Shown piece after piece: positions 1 to 8,717 of a stretch of DNA of 64,000 bases; positions within the stretch are counted from its first letter, which is position 1; each line of letters begins with the position of its first letter. The notes under the pieces were generated by a model. The model searched no databases and was not told the origin of the DNA. It saw only the letters and a list, made by a program, of their open reading frames with translations. The stretch lies in NCBI GenBank assembly GCA_963777285.1, contig CAVZPR010000001.1:1302001-1366000 (forward strand). Direction: 5' to 3'. Position numbers and translations under genes: made by a program. This stretch comes from JAFARE01 sp963777285. GTDB taxonomy: Bacteria; Chloroflexota; Dormibacteria; Aeolococcales; Aeolococcaceae.

Positions 1-39
1 GCTCGTGCGCGCACTCGGTAGTCGGCACGTGACTGCCGG

Positions 40-714
40 GTGGTCAGGCGGCGACCTCGACGTGGTGGGAGGACAGCGGAGGCGCATCTCGCCGAGAAGC
101 TGATCTGCGCACTGCTCGGCTTTCTGCTGGTGCCGCTGATCCTGGCCCTGCTCGAGCTCGGCGGCGTCGACGTGCCTCTGCTGGTGGCGCCGTGGCCGGC
201 GCTGCTGCTTGCGACGGCGGGATTCTTCGTTCCCGACCTCGCCGTGCACAGCGAGGCCGCCAAGCGGCGGCAGGAGATGCGCTACGCGCTCAGCGCCTTC
301 ATCGATCTGACCTGCGTCGCTCTCGCCGGCGGCAGCGGCATCGAGAGCGCATTGCGCACCGCCGCCGCTGTCGGCGATGGGCGCGCCTTCAGGACGATCG
401 GGGACGCTTTGGAACGCGCGCGGCTGACTCGCGAGACGCCCTGGGCGGCGCTCGCTCGCCTCGGTCGCGACATGGGCGTTCCAGAGCTGGAGGAGACGGC
501 GGCGAGCGTCGGTCTCTCTGGTACCGAGGGTGCCCGCGTGCGGCAGTCGCTCGCTGCGCGGGCAGCGTCGCTGCGCGAGCATCGCCGCACCGACGCTGAA
601 GCCGAAGCGCGCGTGGCCACTCAGCGGATGACCGTGACGCTCGTGCTGCTCCTCGTCGGCTTCCTCGCCTTTGTGCTGTTTCCCGCGTACGTGCGGGTGT
701 TCTCGTCGCTGTGA
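40..714 (+). CDS. TadC-like pilus assembly membrane protein (N-terminus incomplete)
   Basis: This looks like the C-terminal part of a TadC-type type II secretion F-domain protein, the inner-membrane platform of Flp (tight adherence) pili. Hydrophobic segments lie near residues 18-38, 45-63 and 200-222. A cytoplasmic helical block with the 'ALSAFIDLTCVALAGGSGIE' pattern typical of T2SSF domains sits between them. TadC proteins are usually near 290-300 residues, and this frame has 224 from a GTG at 40. A TAG at 19-21 closes the frame upstream, so the true start is either this GTG or lies upstream in another frame. The downstream pilin and TadE genes support the assignment. Confidence 0.75.
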   Translation: MVRRRPRRGGRTAEAHLAEKLICALLGFLLVPLILALLELGGVDVPLLVAPWPALLLATAGFFVPDLAVHSEAAKRRQEMRYALSAFIDLTCVALAGGSGIESALRTAAAVGDGRAFRTIGDALERARLTRETPWAALARLGRDMGVPELEETAASVGLSGTEGARVRQSLAARAASLREHRRTDAEAEARVATQRMTVTLVLLLVGFLAFVLFPAYVRVFSSL

Positions 715-730
715 TCAGGAGGTGACTGTC

Positions 731-929
731 ATGTCCGAGCTGGCCTTCTTGCAAGTCGCTGCGTCGGCGCTATGGCGACGCTTGCGCACGCTGAGTTCGC
801 GATCAGCGCGGTTATTCGACCGAGGCGGTGGTCGTCACCGCACTGCTGGTGGCGCTGGCCATCGCGGCGGTGGGGATCATCACCGCGAAGGTGATCTCCA
901 AGGCGAACGCAATTCAGACCGGCGGCTGA
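731..929 (+). CDS. Flp-type pilin, one-base frame break
   Basis: A short pilin gene too broken for ordinary ORF calling. The ATG at 731 has an AGGAGGTG ribosome site just upstream and opens a short basic leader (MSELAFLQVAASALWRRLRT). The rest is in another frame from about 798: 'RGYSTEAVVVTALLVALAI' and onward to a TGA at 927-929. Gly-Tyr-Ser-Thr-Glu followed by a hydrophobic helix is the prepilin peptidase site of Flp pilins (Gly at -1, Glu near +5). Removing one T near 796-797 joins the two halves. It lies between TadC- and TadE-like genes, where the major pilin is expected. Indel error and real mutation cannot be told apart here. Confidence 0.65.
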
Positions 930-943
930 ACGGAGTTCGACCG

Positions 944-1335
944 TTGCGTCGGTCGTCGCTTAGACGCAACAGGCGGGTGCGGTCACCGCGGAGCTCGTGG
1001 TGGCCACGCCGCTGCTGCTCTTGCTCATCTCATTGATCGTGCAGTACGCGATGTACGAGCACGCGACGCAGGTCGCGCAATCGGCAGCGCAGGAGGCGGT
1101 GACCGCGGCCCGCGTGCAGGGCGGCAGCGGGACCGCTGGGCAGACGCAGGGGGAGCACGTCATTCGGACGCTCGGCGCGGGGTTGCTGATCGACCCTGGG
1201 GTTGCTGTGCAGCGCACGGCGACCCAAGCACGCGTCGAAGTCACCGGATACGCGGAGCAGATCGTCCCATTCCTGCGGCTCTCCGTCGACGCGGTCGCGT
1301 CGGCTCCAGTCGAACCATCGGGAGGCAGTCCATGA
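944..1335 (+). CDS. TadE-like pilus protein, frame break near start
   Basis: TadE-family pseudopilin: 'GAVTAELVVATPLLLLLISL' is the usual short leader with Glu and one membrane helix, followed by an Ala/Gln-rich extracellular region. In its own frame the gene is closed by a TAG at 961 and could only start at GTG 997, inside the helix. A TTG at 944, eight bases after GGAG (932-935), gives the missing basic leader (MRRSSLRR) in another frame, so a one-base error or mutation near 968-975 is likely. Its stop overlaps the start of the next gene (ATGA at 1332-1335), indicating translational coupling within the tad operon. Confidence 0.7.
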
Positions 1336-1741
1336 CCGCATCGCAGCGCGGCGGGGCCGCAGTCGAACTGGTGCTGGCGACGCCGGTGATCATCATCCTG
1401 CTGCTCTTCGTTGTCTTTCTAGGCCGGATCACGACCACGAAGGCAGAGCTGCAGGACGCGGCGCATTCAGCCGCTCGGGCCGCGTCGCTGGCGCGCACGC
1501 CGCGGGCGCGGTGATCGCTGCACGACAGATGGCAGACGCGGCACTGGGCAGCCGCCACCTCACCTGCAGCCCGCTCGCTGTCGCAGTCGATACGGCCACG
1601 TTCCGTCCCGGCGGCGAGGTCGTCGTCACAGTGACTTGCACGGTCGATCTCGGCGATCTCGGGGCACTGCACGTCCCGAGTTCGCAGACATTCTCGACCA
1701 GCTTCACAGAGCCGATCGACCGGTTCGAGAACATCGGATGA
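1332..1741 (+). CDS. Second TadE-like pilus protein, frame break mid-gene
   Basis: The N-terminal half, from ATG 1332, reads 'RGGAAVELVLATPVIIILLL', a classic TadE leader and helix, and stops early at 1514. The C-terminal half continues in a different frame ('GAVIAARQMADAALGSRHLT') to a TGA at 1739-1741. A single indel in the GC-rich stretch about 1495-1510 joins them into a protein of about 135 residues, normal for the family. The four-base overlaps (ATGA) with both neighbours show that the joined reading is the real gene. Confidence 0.7.
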
Positions 1742-2175
1742 CCCGTCGCTGTCGGCGATCGAGCCGCAGGACCGAGCGCGGTCAGGTCATCGCGCTGTTG
1801 GTCGTAGTCACTGTTGGCCTCATATCGATCGCGGGGCTCGTCGACGATGGTGGGCGTGCACTCTCGGCACGAGCGCGCGCCCTCGACGAGGCGCAGGCTG
1901 CAGCGAGAACCGGTGCACAGCAGATCAATCTGACGCTGCTACGCCAGAACGGCTCTGTGGAGCTGGACGCAGCCGCGGCAACGCGAGCCGCCGACGACTA
2001 CCTGTCGACGACGGGTGACCGCGGGTTCGCGGCCGTATCCGGCGACACGGTGTATGTGACAGTCACCGTCAGCGTCGCGACGCAGATCCTCGGCGCATTC
2101 GGGGTACGCACGCTGACCCTCTCAGCGGACGCCGATGCGAGCGCTATACCCGGAAGCTTGAGGAGCGCTCCATGA
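1738..2175 (+). CDS. TadG-like pilus assembly protein
   Basis: An intact 145-residue protein from ATG 1738, overlapping the preceding stop by ATGA. After a basic N-terminus, 'ERGQVIALLVVVTVGLISIA' is the signature of TadE/TadG-like proteins: an RGQ motif followed by one transmembrane helix. The rest (AGLVDDGGRALSARARALDE, then an AARTGAQ region) matches the predicted extracytoplasmic part of these minor pilins. It ends four bases into the LysM-BTAD gene, so it is the fifth member of one operon. It is the only gene of this set without a visible frame break. Confidence 0.7.
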   Translation: MTRRCRRSSRRTERGQVIALLVVVTVGLISIAGLVDDGGRALSARARALDEAQAAARTGAQQINLTLLRQNGSVELDAAAATRAADDYLSTTGDRGFAAVSGDTVYVTVTVSVATQILGAFGVRTLTLSADADASAIPGSLRSAP

Positions 2176-4915
2176 CTGGTCGGCGCTCCGCAACCGTCTG
2201 GCGTGGTGTCGCCTCTGTCGTGGCGTTGGGGTGTCTGCTCGCCGGCGTTCCAACCACGCTGCTCATGACCGCGGGCGGTCCAGTGCCGCACGGTCTGCCC
2301 AGCTGGTCGCAATTCACGGCTGCGCTCACGCAGACGGGCATACCCGATACCGCGATCCTCGAAGGGCTGGCGGTCCTGTGCTGGCTGCTCTGGCTCGACC
2401 TGGCGCTGGCGGTATTTACCGAAGCCGTCGCGGCGTCGCGTGGGCGGCCGCTGCCACTTCCCGCTGTCGCCAGGCCGCTCCAGCCGCTGGCGGCGTACCT
2501 GATCGCTTCGGTCGTCCTCGCGGTATCGGTCGTATCGAGCCGGCCGGCAGGACCGACTGTTCCGGGGCTGCGCGCCGCGCTCGGCGCCCCGGCAGGACAG
2601 CCGGACCGGTCCGTCCCACCGAACGGAAATCCACAGGCTGTGGAAATTGCGGGTCAACCCGCGGCTCGATCGGTGGCAACAGTCGACGCGACCCCGCTTC
2701 CCGCTGCCGGCACCGTGGGAGGCGACTACAGCGTCAGGTCCGGGGACACGCTTTGGGACATCGCCGCGCGCAAGCTCGGAGATCCCCTGCGGTGGCCTCA
2801 GATATTCCGGCTGAACCGAGGGCGCGTCGAGCCGGACGGTCGCCGGTTCACGAGTTCGCACTGGATCTGGCCGCACTGGATCCTCGAGCTTCCTGCAACC
2901 GCAGCAGCCAGAACGGCTCAGCCTCCCAGTAGCAGCAACGGGTCGAATGGCAGCGTTCCGGCGGCGCCGCCGCCCAGCAGCAGCCCGCCGGCAATGCCGG
3001 GCAAGGCACAGCCGCCCACACCCGATGCGCGTCCATCTCCGACCTCGACGGTGCCCCCGGCTCCAGCCGTGTGCCAGTCGCCCGCACCGACGCCGCCTGG
3101 GCGCCCCGCCGGGCCGACTCCTCCGGGGCCAGCAGGCCCGGGATCGCAGGGACCAGGTGCGGCGGCGCCACCCAGCCGCCAGCAGCCGGCTCAGCCGGTG
3201 ATCCTGCCAACCGGTGATGTGGTCGGCGCAGCACTTGCGGCAGGCATCGTCGCCGCCATCGCCGCGGCCCGGTTGCGCAGCCGCCGCGCAGCGAAGGGGG
3301 GTATTGCTGCGCACCCCGGATACCTCAGCCTCCTCACCCCGCTGGTCCGCCGCTTGGCCGCAGCTCGTTGGCGCCGAGCAGACGTCGTCGAGGGCGATCC
3401 GGATGCGGAGTCTTGCCTCGGGCGGAGTGTCCAGAGCAGCCCGGCGTGGTCGTCATTGGTGAGGCCGGTGGGCGGGAGCTCGCCGTCGACGTCGGGCAGC
3501 TGAGCGGTGCCGGGTTCACCGGTGAAGGGGCGCCAGGAGTGCTGCGCCACCTGATGGTGGCGTTCCTCCAGCACGCTGCCTCAGACCGGGCCGAGGTGTG
3601 GCTGATTGAACAGGCTGCTACCCTTGCTCCCTCAGCAGAAGGGATCCCGGCGGTGAAGGCGCTTCCAGACGTTGAGTCAGCCGTAGGCCGTCTCGAAGTC
3701 GAGCTCGTACAGCGCACCCGGACGCTCGATGAGCACGAGGTGCCTGACTTTGCCACGCTTGTCAGCGCGCACCCGGCCGAGCCATTACCGGCGCTGCTCG
3801 TCGTAGCGCCAGAACTTTCCGACGATGCTCTGCGCGCTCGGTTGGAGGCGCTCATCGCGCTTGGACGTCGTCTTGGCGTCGGCGTCGTCTTCTGCGGCAG
3901 CTCCCCCCTTGGGCCGACGGTAACTATTGACGCTGGCGGCATGGTCCAAGGCGTGACGGGCTCGTCACTCGCCGGGGTGACGAGTGGACATCTGTACACG
4001 TTGTCCCTCTCCGCAGCTGGCGAGCTACTTGCATTGATCGGCGCGAGTCGTGGTGCGCCCGTACTTGAGGTGGCCGACGCTGATGTAACGCTGCCCGAAA
4101 CGACGGCGCCACCCCGGGATACGGTGGCGCCCCAGCCGCCGGTTCACTTGTCCCTCTTCGCTGGAATGCCAGTGGTACACGTGCGCGGCGTCGAGCTTGC
4201 GGAGGTGTTGCGCCGAGTGACCCGTCGCGACGCGCCGCCGATGGAGCGTGAGGGGCTGCGCCGCAGGGGGCGTGAGATCCTCGCCTTTCTCGCCCTCCAC
4301 CCCGAGGGCGCTACTCAGGAGCAGATGCTCGCTGGGCTTTTCCCCGACGACGACCCCAAAGCGGCCCTCGACAAACTCCGACGCGACATCTTCAACATCC
4401 GCGACGTAATGCGCCGAGCGACACAGCAGCCGGATCCGAAGTTTCTCGAGTTCATAGCCGAGCGCTATCGACTCAATTCGGATCTGATCGACACGGACGT
4501 CTGGGAGGTTGAGCGTGCATTCTGCGAGCTTCGCCTGGGAGGTAATGGATCAGAACGGGTCGCTGCCCTGCATCGGGTACTCGCAACCTACGGCGGGCAG
4601 CTGTTGGAAAACGCACCCTACGAATGGGTCGACCCTGGACTGCGCGAGAATTACACGCGACGAGTAGTCGACGCCGGGCAGCAGCTCTCGCGCGCACTTG
4701 AAGACTCGGGCGACATCGATAGCGCGATCGACGTCGCGGAACGAACCCTTGTTGCGGATCGCGATGATGAGGAGCTATATCGCCGCCTCATCAAGTTGCA
4801 GCTTGCATCTGGCCGACGCGACGCCGCGCGTCGCGTCCTTCGTGAGCTGGAGGCCCATCTCGCGGAGATCGACGCTGAGCCGGATGAGCAGACGGTCAGG
4901 CTGCTCAGGCAGTAA
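2172..4915 (+). CDS. LysM and BTAD-domain membrane regulator, one frame break
   Basis: Two long frames join into one protein of about 910 residues. The first (from ATG 2172) has hydrophobic segments near residues 12-34, 62-84 and 108-124 and a LysM domain near residues 183-230 (YSVRSGDTLWDIAARKLGDP). A Pro-rich stretch and another helix (VVGAALAAGIVAAIAAARLR) follow. The second frame, in phase from about 3420 on, carries a mixed alpha/beta domain and a C-terminal bacterial transcriptional activator domain with TPR-like helices. LysM-BTAD fusions at the end of actinobacterial tad loci are common, supporting a single gene with an indel near 3410-3440. The target of the BTAD region is unknown. 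Confidence 0.7.
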
Positions 4916-4976
4916 ACGAAGCGCACGCGTAAGGAGCTAGTTCAGTAATGGCCTACATAAGTCGACCAAGGTTCGT

Positions 4977-5555
4977 TTGACTGCCGTGGGAGATATGCAG
5001 ATGAGGTCGTACCCAGATAACGGGTTGCTGCCGCAACGATCGGACCTACCCGATTCCCTGACCATTCCGCGCAATGCCTCGTCGCAGGAGACACTGCGCA
5101 GCGTTATCGCCCAGATCATGGATGTCGCGGAAGCCAACCGTGTGGTATGGACCGCGATGCTCGACGACGAGCTGGTTCCACCGCCAGGCGCTCACATTCT
5201 TGATCAACTCGTTCGCATGGAATTTTCCGGCGTCACCGCAGAGATAGAGGCGGAATTTCTACTCCATCCACGGGCGGGGACCGTGGCACTATTGCACCGC
5301 CTGCCTGAATGCGATACATGCGTTCTCTCGGGGAGGCATGGCGTCGACGCTCGCTACGACGCGCCGACGACCGAGGACGGCACGGGGCCGTGGGGCTTCA
5401 TGTGCCCCGACTGTTACAAACGTCATTCAACGGGCCGTCTCGGAAACGGAATCGGGCAGTACCTCCTGGTTGATTCCGAGGTGCCGGACGACGTCGCGCA
5501 GGCACTTCAGCGGGCACGGAGATACTGGCGCAGCCGGCTACCTGGCCCAGCCTGA
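4977..5555 (+). CDS. Hypothetical protein with two CxxC pairs
   Basis: A 192-residue soluble protein starting at TTG 4977, or at the internal ATG 4995. The C-terminal half has Cys pairs CDTC and CPDC, about 30 residues apart, which could bind one zinc ion. I recognise no family. It is convergent with the methyltransferase gene and lies between the pilus locus and the defence island. Codon use resembles its neighbours. No membrane helix or signal peptide is visible. Confidence 0.55.
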   Translation: MTAVGDMQMRSYPDNGLLPQRSDLPDSLTIPRNASSQETLRSVIAQIMDVAEANRVVWTAMLDDELVPPPGAHILDQLVRMEFSGVTAEIEAEFLLHPRAGTVALLHRLPECDTCVLSGRHGVDARYDAPTTEDGTGPWGFMCPDCYKRHSTGRLGNGIGQYLLVDSEVPDDVAQALQRARRYWRSRLPGPA

Positions 5556-5693
5556 GCAGTTTGAAACATTTTCGTCAAGGCTGACCGCGGGTTGGTATCC
5601 TGCGCCGGACATGCGTTCGCAGGCGGGTCGGATAGGCCATCGCTCGTACCGGCCAGCGCGCTGCGACGGCAGTTTCCCTATCCGGCGCCGACC

Positions 5694-7487
5694 CTACCTC
5701 GGTGGCGCCGCCACTCCATGAAACTCGGTGAACCGCCCGCTGGTAAGGTCGATGTCCAACCCTCGGGCCGAAAGTGACTGCATCACATGCTTGAAGCTCA
5801 CTCCCGCAAGGTCCAGATGATCGTGAAGGCATCGCCGTACCACGTGTAAGTACACGTGGCTCGGATCACGCACCGATTCGTGAGCAAGCGTCCTATCTAT
5901 TTCGGTCTCGAGGTCCGCCTGCGTGGGCGCTTCAGCGACCAGGTCATCTTCCGACCGCTTGCGCATCGTGATGACCAGGTCAACGGTAACGACAGCCTCG
6001 TGACCACTGTTGAGGCCCTTGACGGACCGCTGCCCCTTGTCCAGCAGGCTAATCCCGTCCTCTTCGATAACGAAGCCAGCGCTCCGAATCACCCGCTGCA
6101 CCAATCCCCAAATTTCGCCACTACTATTGGAGAAGACGAGTGACAGTTTGCCCTCATCTTTCAACACTCGCCGGCACTCGCTGAGCGCACGGGTCAGGAT
6201 ATCCTCGTAACGTTCTGCTGTGCGTCGTCCTGGTCCCGCGCCGGATCGATCTACGACCGCCTCCGAGCTCTCGTCAGTGAAATCACCTAGCCAGGCTTCG
6301 TGAAACAGGTTCATGTCGCTGTAAAAGATGTTGCTACCGAATGGCGGGTCGGTGAATATATAGTCGACTGATTGGTCCGGGAAGTCGATTCGTTCGGCCG
6401 ATCCGCGCCGGTAATCAACCTCGATGGGGGCGGTGAAGGAGAAAAGAGAATCGCTCCGAGCTTGCCTGATGTAGTCGTCCGAGTTAGCCACCGCCTCGAG
6501 CTTGCGCAGAAACAGATCGAACACGTTCCATTCGTAGAAGATCGGCGCTACGTAATAGTTTTGGTTCGCTGCATTCAAGGGGCGTTTGCGGCTCCATTGA
6601 TACCGCTTAGATGCCCGGGTGAGGATCGCGGTCAGGGTGAAGAGCAGCTTTGATCGAATCTCCCCAGCCGGATGATTCCGAATCTCATTGCGGAGGGCAG
6701 CTAAGGCTGCAAGATTGCGCTGCGAAAAGAAGCTTGCGGTCGTGGTCAGTTTGTTGCGGCCGAGCGCTGAAGCTTGAAACATCTGACGATCTGGCCCGAT
6801 GGCGACATCGGGCCACTCCAAACCTTTGAGAGTCGGCTCCGTCCCAGGATCGCTCGGCTCCTGGTCTCGCAGTGCTCGCGAACAAGTACACAAGACGGTG
6901 TCAACGACTGGCTTCTCCCCGTGCCTTGCAGCACCCCGCACAGTCAGGGGCGCGTTGCAGTGAGTGCACTGCAACGCACTCTTGCGCCAGTTCGCACGCT
7001 CGAGCGCCTCGTAGACCGCGACTGGCTCTGCACATTCCCGGCAGGCTACGACGAGACTCCACACTCGGCGCGATAGCTCGGCAGGACGCGAACAGCTCTG
7101 ACACCGGTGTTGGTAGATAGGTCCGAGGCGCCGATAGGCGGCTGAGGCTGCATGCTTGCCAGCGCGCAGGAGTTGGTCGCGGGGCACTAGGCGCACGTAG
7201 TTACTGCCGATGTGCTGTCCGAGAACGCTGACATCCTGGAGCACAGCGCGCCGGCCGAGGATGGCGGCCGCGACACCAGTCATTCCGGAGCCGGCGAAGG
7301 GGTCAAGAACTAGGTCGCCCGGTTCGGTGAAGGCTTCGATGAAGGGCTGGATCGCTGCGATGGGCACTTTCGTCAGGTACCCGTGCGCCATATAGACCGG
7401 GTCGGAGCGCTTGACGGCAACCTCAAGCGGGGTCAGCTGACTGCGACGGCCATTCGTAGACGTCGTGGGAGTCGCAGCAGGAATCAT
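5694..7487 (-). CDS. Zn-ribbon DNA methyltransferase of the restriction-modification system
   Basis: A 597-residue amino-methyltransferase. The SAM-binding motif DPFAGSG is at residues 62-68 and the catalytic motif DPPF at about 380-383. That order, binding motif first, is alpha/gamma-like rather than beta-like. Between them is an insert with Cys pairs (C129/C132, C149/C152, C174/C177, C200/C202), suggesting Zn-ribbons as in COG1743-type adenine-specific methylases. DPPF does not by itself separate N6-adenine from N4-cytosine activity. The gene starts 8 bases from the C-box and is divergent from the controller and endonuclease genes, the PvuII layout. M.PvuII itself is a shorter beta-class enzyme, so this partner is different. 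It should protect host DNA from the nuclease at 7847. Confidence 0.85.
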   Translation of the reverse strand: MIPAATPTTSTNGRRSQLTPLEVAVKRSDPVYMAHGYLTKVPIAAIQPFIEAFTEPGDLVLDPFAGSGMTGVAAAILGRRAVLQDVSVLGQHIGSNYVRLVPRDQLLRAGKHAASAAYRRLGPIYQHRCQSCSRPAELSRRVWSLVVACRECAEPVAVYEALERANWRKSALQCTHCNAPLTVRGAARHGEKPVVDTVLCTCSRALRDQEPSDPGTEPTLKGLEWPDVAIGPDRQMFQASALGRNKLTTTASFFSQRNLAALAALRNEIRNHPAGEIRSKLLFTLTAILTRASKRYQWSRKRPLNAANQNYYVAPIFYEWNVFDLFLRKLEAVANSDDYIRQARSDSLFSFTAPIEVDYRRGSAERIDFPDQSVDYIFTDPPFGSNIFYSDMNLFHEAWLGDFTDESSEAVVDRSGAGPGRRTAERYEDILTRALSECRRVLKDEGKLSLVFSNSSGEIWGLVQRVIRSAGFVIEEDGISLLDKGQRSVKGLNSGHEAVVTVDLVITMRKRSEDDLVAEAPTQADLETEIDRTLAHESVRDPSHVYLHVVRRCLHDHLDLAGVSFKHVMQSLSARGLDIDLTSGRFTEFHGVAAPPR

Positions 7488-7494
7488 CTCAGCT

Positions 7495-7519
7495 ACTTAT
7501 AGGCTGTAGACTTATAGTC
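7495..7519 (+). promoter_or_regulatory. C-box operator between methyltransferase and controller genes
   Basis: Two half-sites, ACTTATAGGC and ACTTATAGTC, are separated by TGTAG. This is the tandem C-box form bound by C proteins of restriction-modification systems such as PvuII and Esp1396I. It lies 8 bases upstream of the methyltransferase start (minus strand) and 24 bases upstream of the controller start (plus strand), so a bound controller could repress the methyltransferase and first activate, then repress, its own operon. The first half-site has GGC where the second has GTC, which may make it weaker. Confidence 0.8.
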
Positions 7520-7542
7520 GTCAACCCCACGAGACTCGGGGC

Positions 7543-7797
7543 GTGGCGCGCCGCTCCTCATCGTCCCCTCGCTCGGAATTCGGGGACCGTCTGCGGGAGC
7601 TTCGGAATGAACGAGGGCTTTCGCAGGAGGCGCTGGCTCACCGAGCGGGAATGCATCGGACCTATCTCGGTTCGGTCGAACGCGGGGAAAGAAACGTAGC
7701 GCTGGAGAACATCCACGCACTGGCCAAAGCACTGGGGGTTGACGTCAAACAACTGTTCGATGATACCAACCGACGCGATGGTTCGGCGACCGGCTGA
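7543..7797 (+). CDS. Controller (C) protein of the restriction-modification system
   Basis: An 84-residue XRE-type helix-turn-helix protein, the same length as C.PvuII. It reads 'FGDRLRELRNERGLSQEALA' followed by the recognition-helix region 'HRAGMHRTYLGSVERGERN'. C proteins bind C-boxes, delay nuclease expression until DNA is methylated, and then limit their own level. The GTG start at 7543 is 24 bases after the C-box and has no clear ribosome site, which fits the leaderless transcripts known for this family. The endonuclease gene follows after 49 bases. Genuine C-boxes on both sides make the role firm. Confidence 0.88.
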   Translation: MARRSSSSPRSEFGDRLRELRNERGLSQEALAHRAGMHRTYLGSVERGERNVALENIHALAKALGVDVKQLFDDTNRRDGSATG

Positions 7798-7798
7798 T

Positions 7799-7820
7799 AC
7801 TCATAGTCTGTAGACGGGTC
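7799..7820 (+). promoter_or_regulatory. Second C-box-like site between controller and nuclease genes
   Basis: One good half-site (ACTCATAGTC), the TGTAG spacer and a degenerate second half (ACGGGTC), starting just after the controller stop codon and 27 bases before the nuclease start. By its match to the site at 7495 it may be a second controller-binding site, giving the nuclease gene an extra regulatory input. Only the first half is well conserved, so single-site or weak binding is expected. Confidence 0.5.
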
Positions 7821-7846
7821 ATTGGGGCCGGAGACAGTCTGCGGCA

Positions 7847-8482
7847 GTGGCAGACAACGCGAAGAGTCCGCGCCTAATTCCGACCGGAAATATCAAGCCA
7901 GTAATCGATATGGGCGTCGCGTTGCAGATTCGCGCGTCAGAGCACAACATCCATAACGTCTTCGACGACGGCGGCTACAAGGAATTGATCTTGCTCACGA
8001 TGTTTGAGCTGCGCAAGCTTCAGCGCGAAGGCGACGACGCGGAGGACGCAGAAGGTCGTCGGTACGAGGTCAAGACGGTTGCCCGCATGAGCTCGCGGGG
8101 AGAGAAGAAGACATCTCTGTCGGTCACGACCGAGCACACCCTTACCCGCGCAAACATTGATCGCTACCGCCGGGTATACCTGTGGATCATCGCCGTCTTC
8201 GATCAATCCGAGCCAGAGGCGATCTATGAAATCACGCCGGAGGCCCTGGAGCCGTATTTCGCGAGGTGGGAGGGCGAGATTCGCGCACAGGAGGCGATGC
8301 ACGCGCCTGGAGGCGCTCCCCCACATTTGAACAATCCGAAGATTCCGCTCTGGTTTGTGCAGCGCGAAGGCATCCGAATCTGGCCAGCGGCCGGGGACGT
8401 TGAGCTACCCGCCGACGTGGAGGAAGCGCTCGAAGAGGCCGAGGAACTTGGCGAATCCGACGAGACAGCCGATCCGAGTTAG
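7847..8482 (+). CDS. PvuII-like type II restriction endonuclease
   Basis: A 211-residue protein that aligns by eye with PvuII endonuclease along most of its length: 'IHNVFDDGGYKELILLTMF' near the N-terminus, 'REGDDAEDAEGRRYEVK' for the catalytic block, 'EAIYEITPEALEPYFARWE', and 'LNNPKIPLWFVQREGIRIW' near the C-terminus. The catalytic residues of PvuII (Asp58, Glu68, Lys70) correspond to Asp64, Glu74 and Lys76 here. The Asn-Asn-Pro-Lys segment that reads the central bases in PvuII is kept, so cleavage at or near CAGCTG is a fair prediction. The GTG start at 7847 follows the controller gene. An acidic C-terminal tail of about 35 residues is extra relative to PvuII. Confidence 0.88.
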   Translation: MADNAKSPRLIPTGNIKPVIDMGVALQIRASEHNIHNVFDDGGYKELILLTMFELRKLQREGDDAEDAEGRRYEVKTVARMSSRGEKKTSLSVTTEHTLTRANIDRYRRVYLWIIAVFDQSEPEAIYEITPEALEPYFARWEGEIRAQEAMHAPGGAPPHLNNPKIPLWFVQREGIRIWPAAGDVELPADVEEALEEAEELGESDETADPS

Positions 8483-8495
8483 GTAAAACCGAGGG

Positions 8496-8708
8496 ATGGA
8501 ATCGAGGACTGTCGACGACGAAGTGCTTAGGGCCGTGCGAGAGTTTCGGCGCCCTGCTCGGTTCGGCGAGATTGCGGCTCGGCTGGAAAAGGAGGGCCGG
8601 ACGCGCAGTCAAGTACACAATGCGGTGTATCGGTTGGGAAAGCGTGGCCGGCTGAACCGGGAAGGTTCGGGCCTACACATGGCGTATACGGTCGCCGACG
8701 ACTCCTAA
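8496..8708 (+). CDS. Small winged-helix-like protein
   Basis: A 70-residue protein starting at ATG 8496, 13 bases after the nuclease stop. The pattern 'RFGEIAARLEKEGRTRSQVH' followed by 'NAVYRLGKRGRLNREGSG' resembles a winged helix-turn-helix with a recognition helix and a wing. It is likely co-transcribed with the nuclease and the AbiTii-like gene. A DNA-binding or regulatory role is inferred from the fold only. Confidence 0.6.
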   Translation: MESRTVDDEVLRAVREFRRPARFGEIAARLEKEGRTRSQVHNAVYRLGKRGRLNREGSGLHMAYTVADDS

Positions 8709-8717
8709 CATGCGGCC

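Noticed and set aside
1998..3314. Long minus-strand open frame (438 codons) opposite the tad genes
   Set aside because: It is antisense to the LysM protein, is Arg-rich with no domain, and arises from high-GC codon bias.
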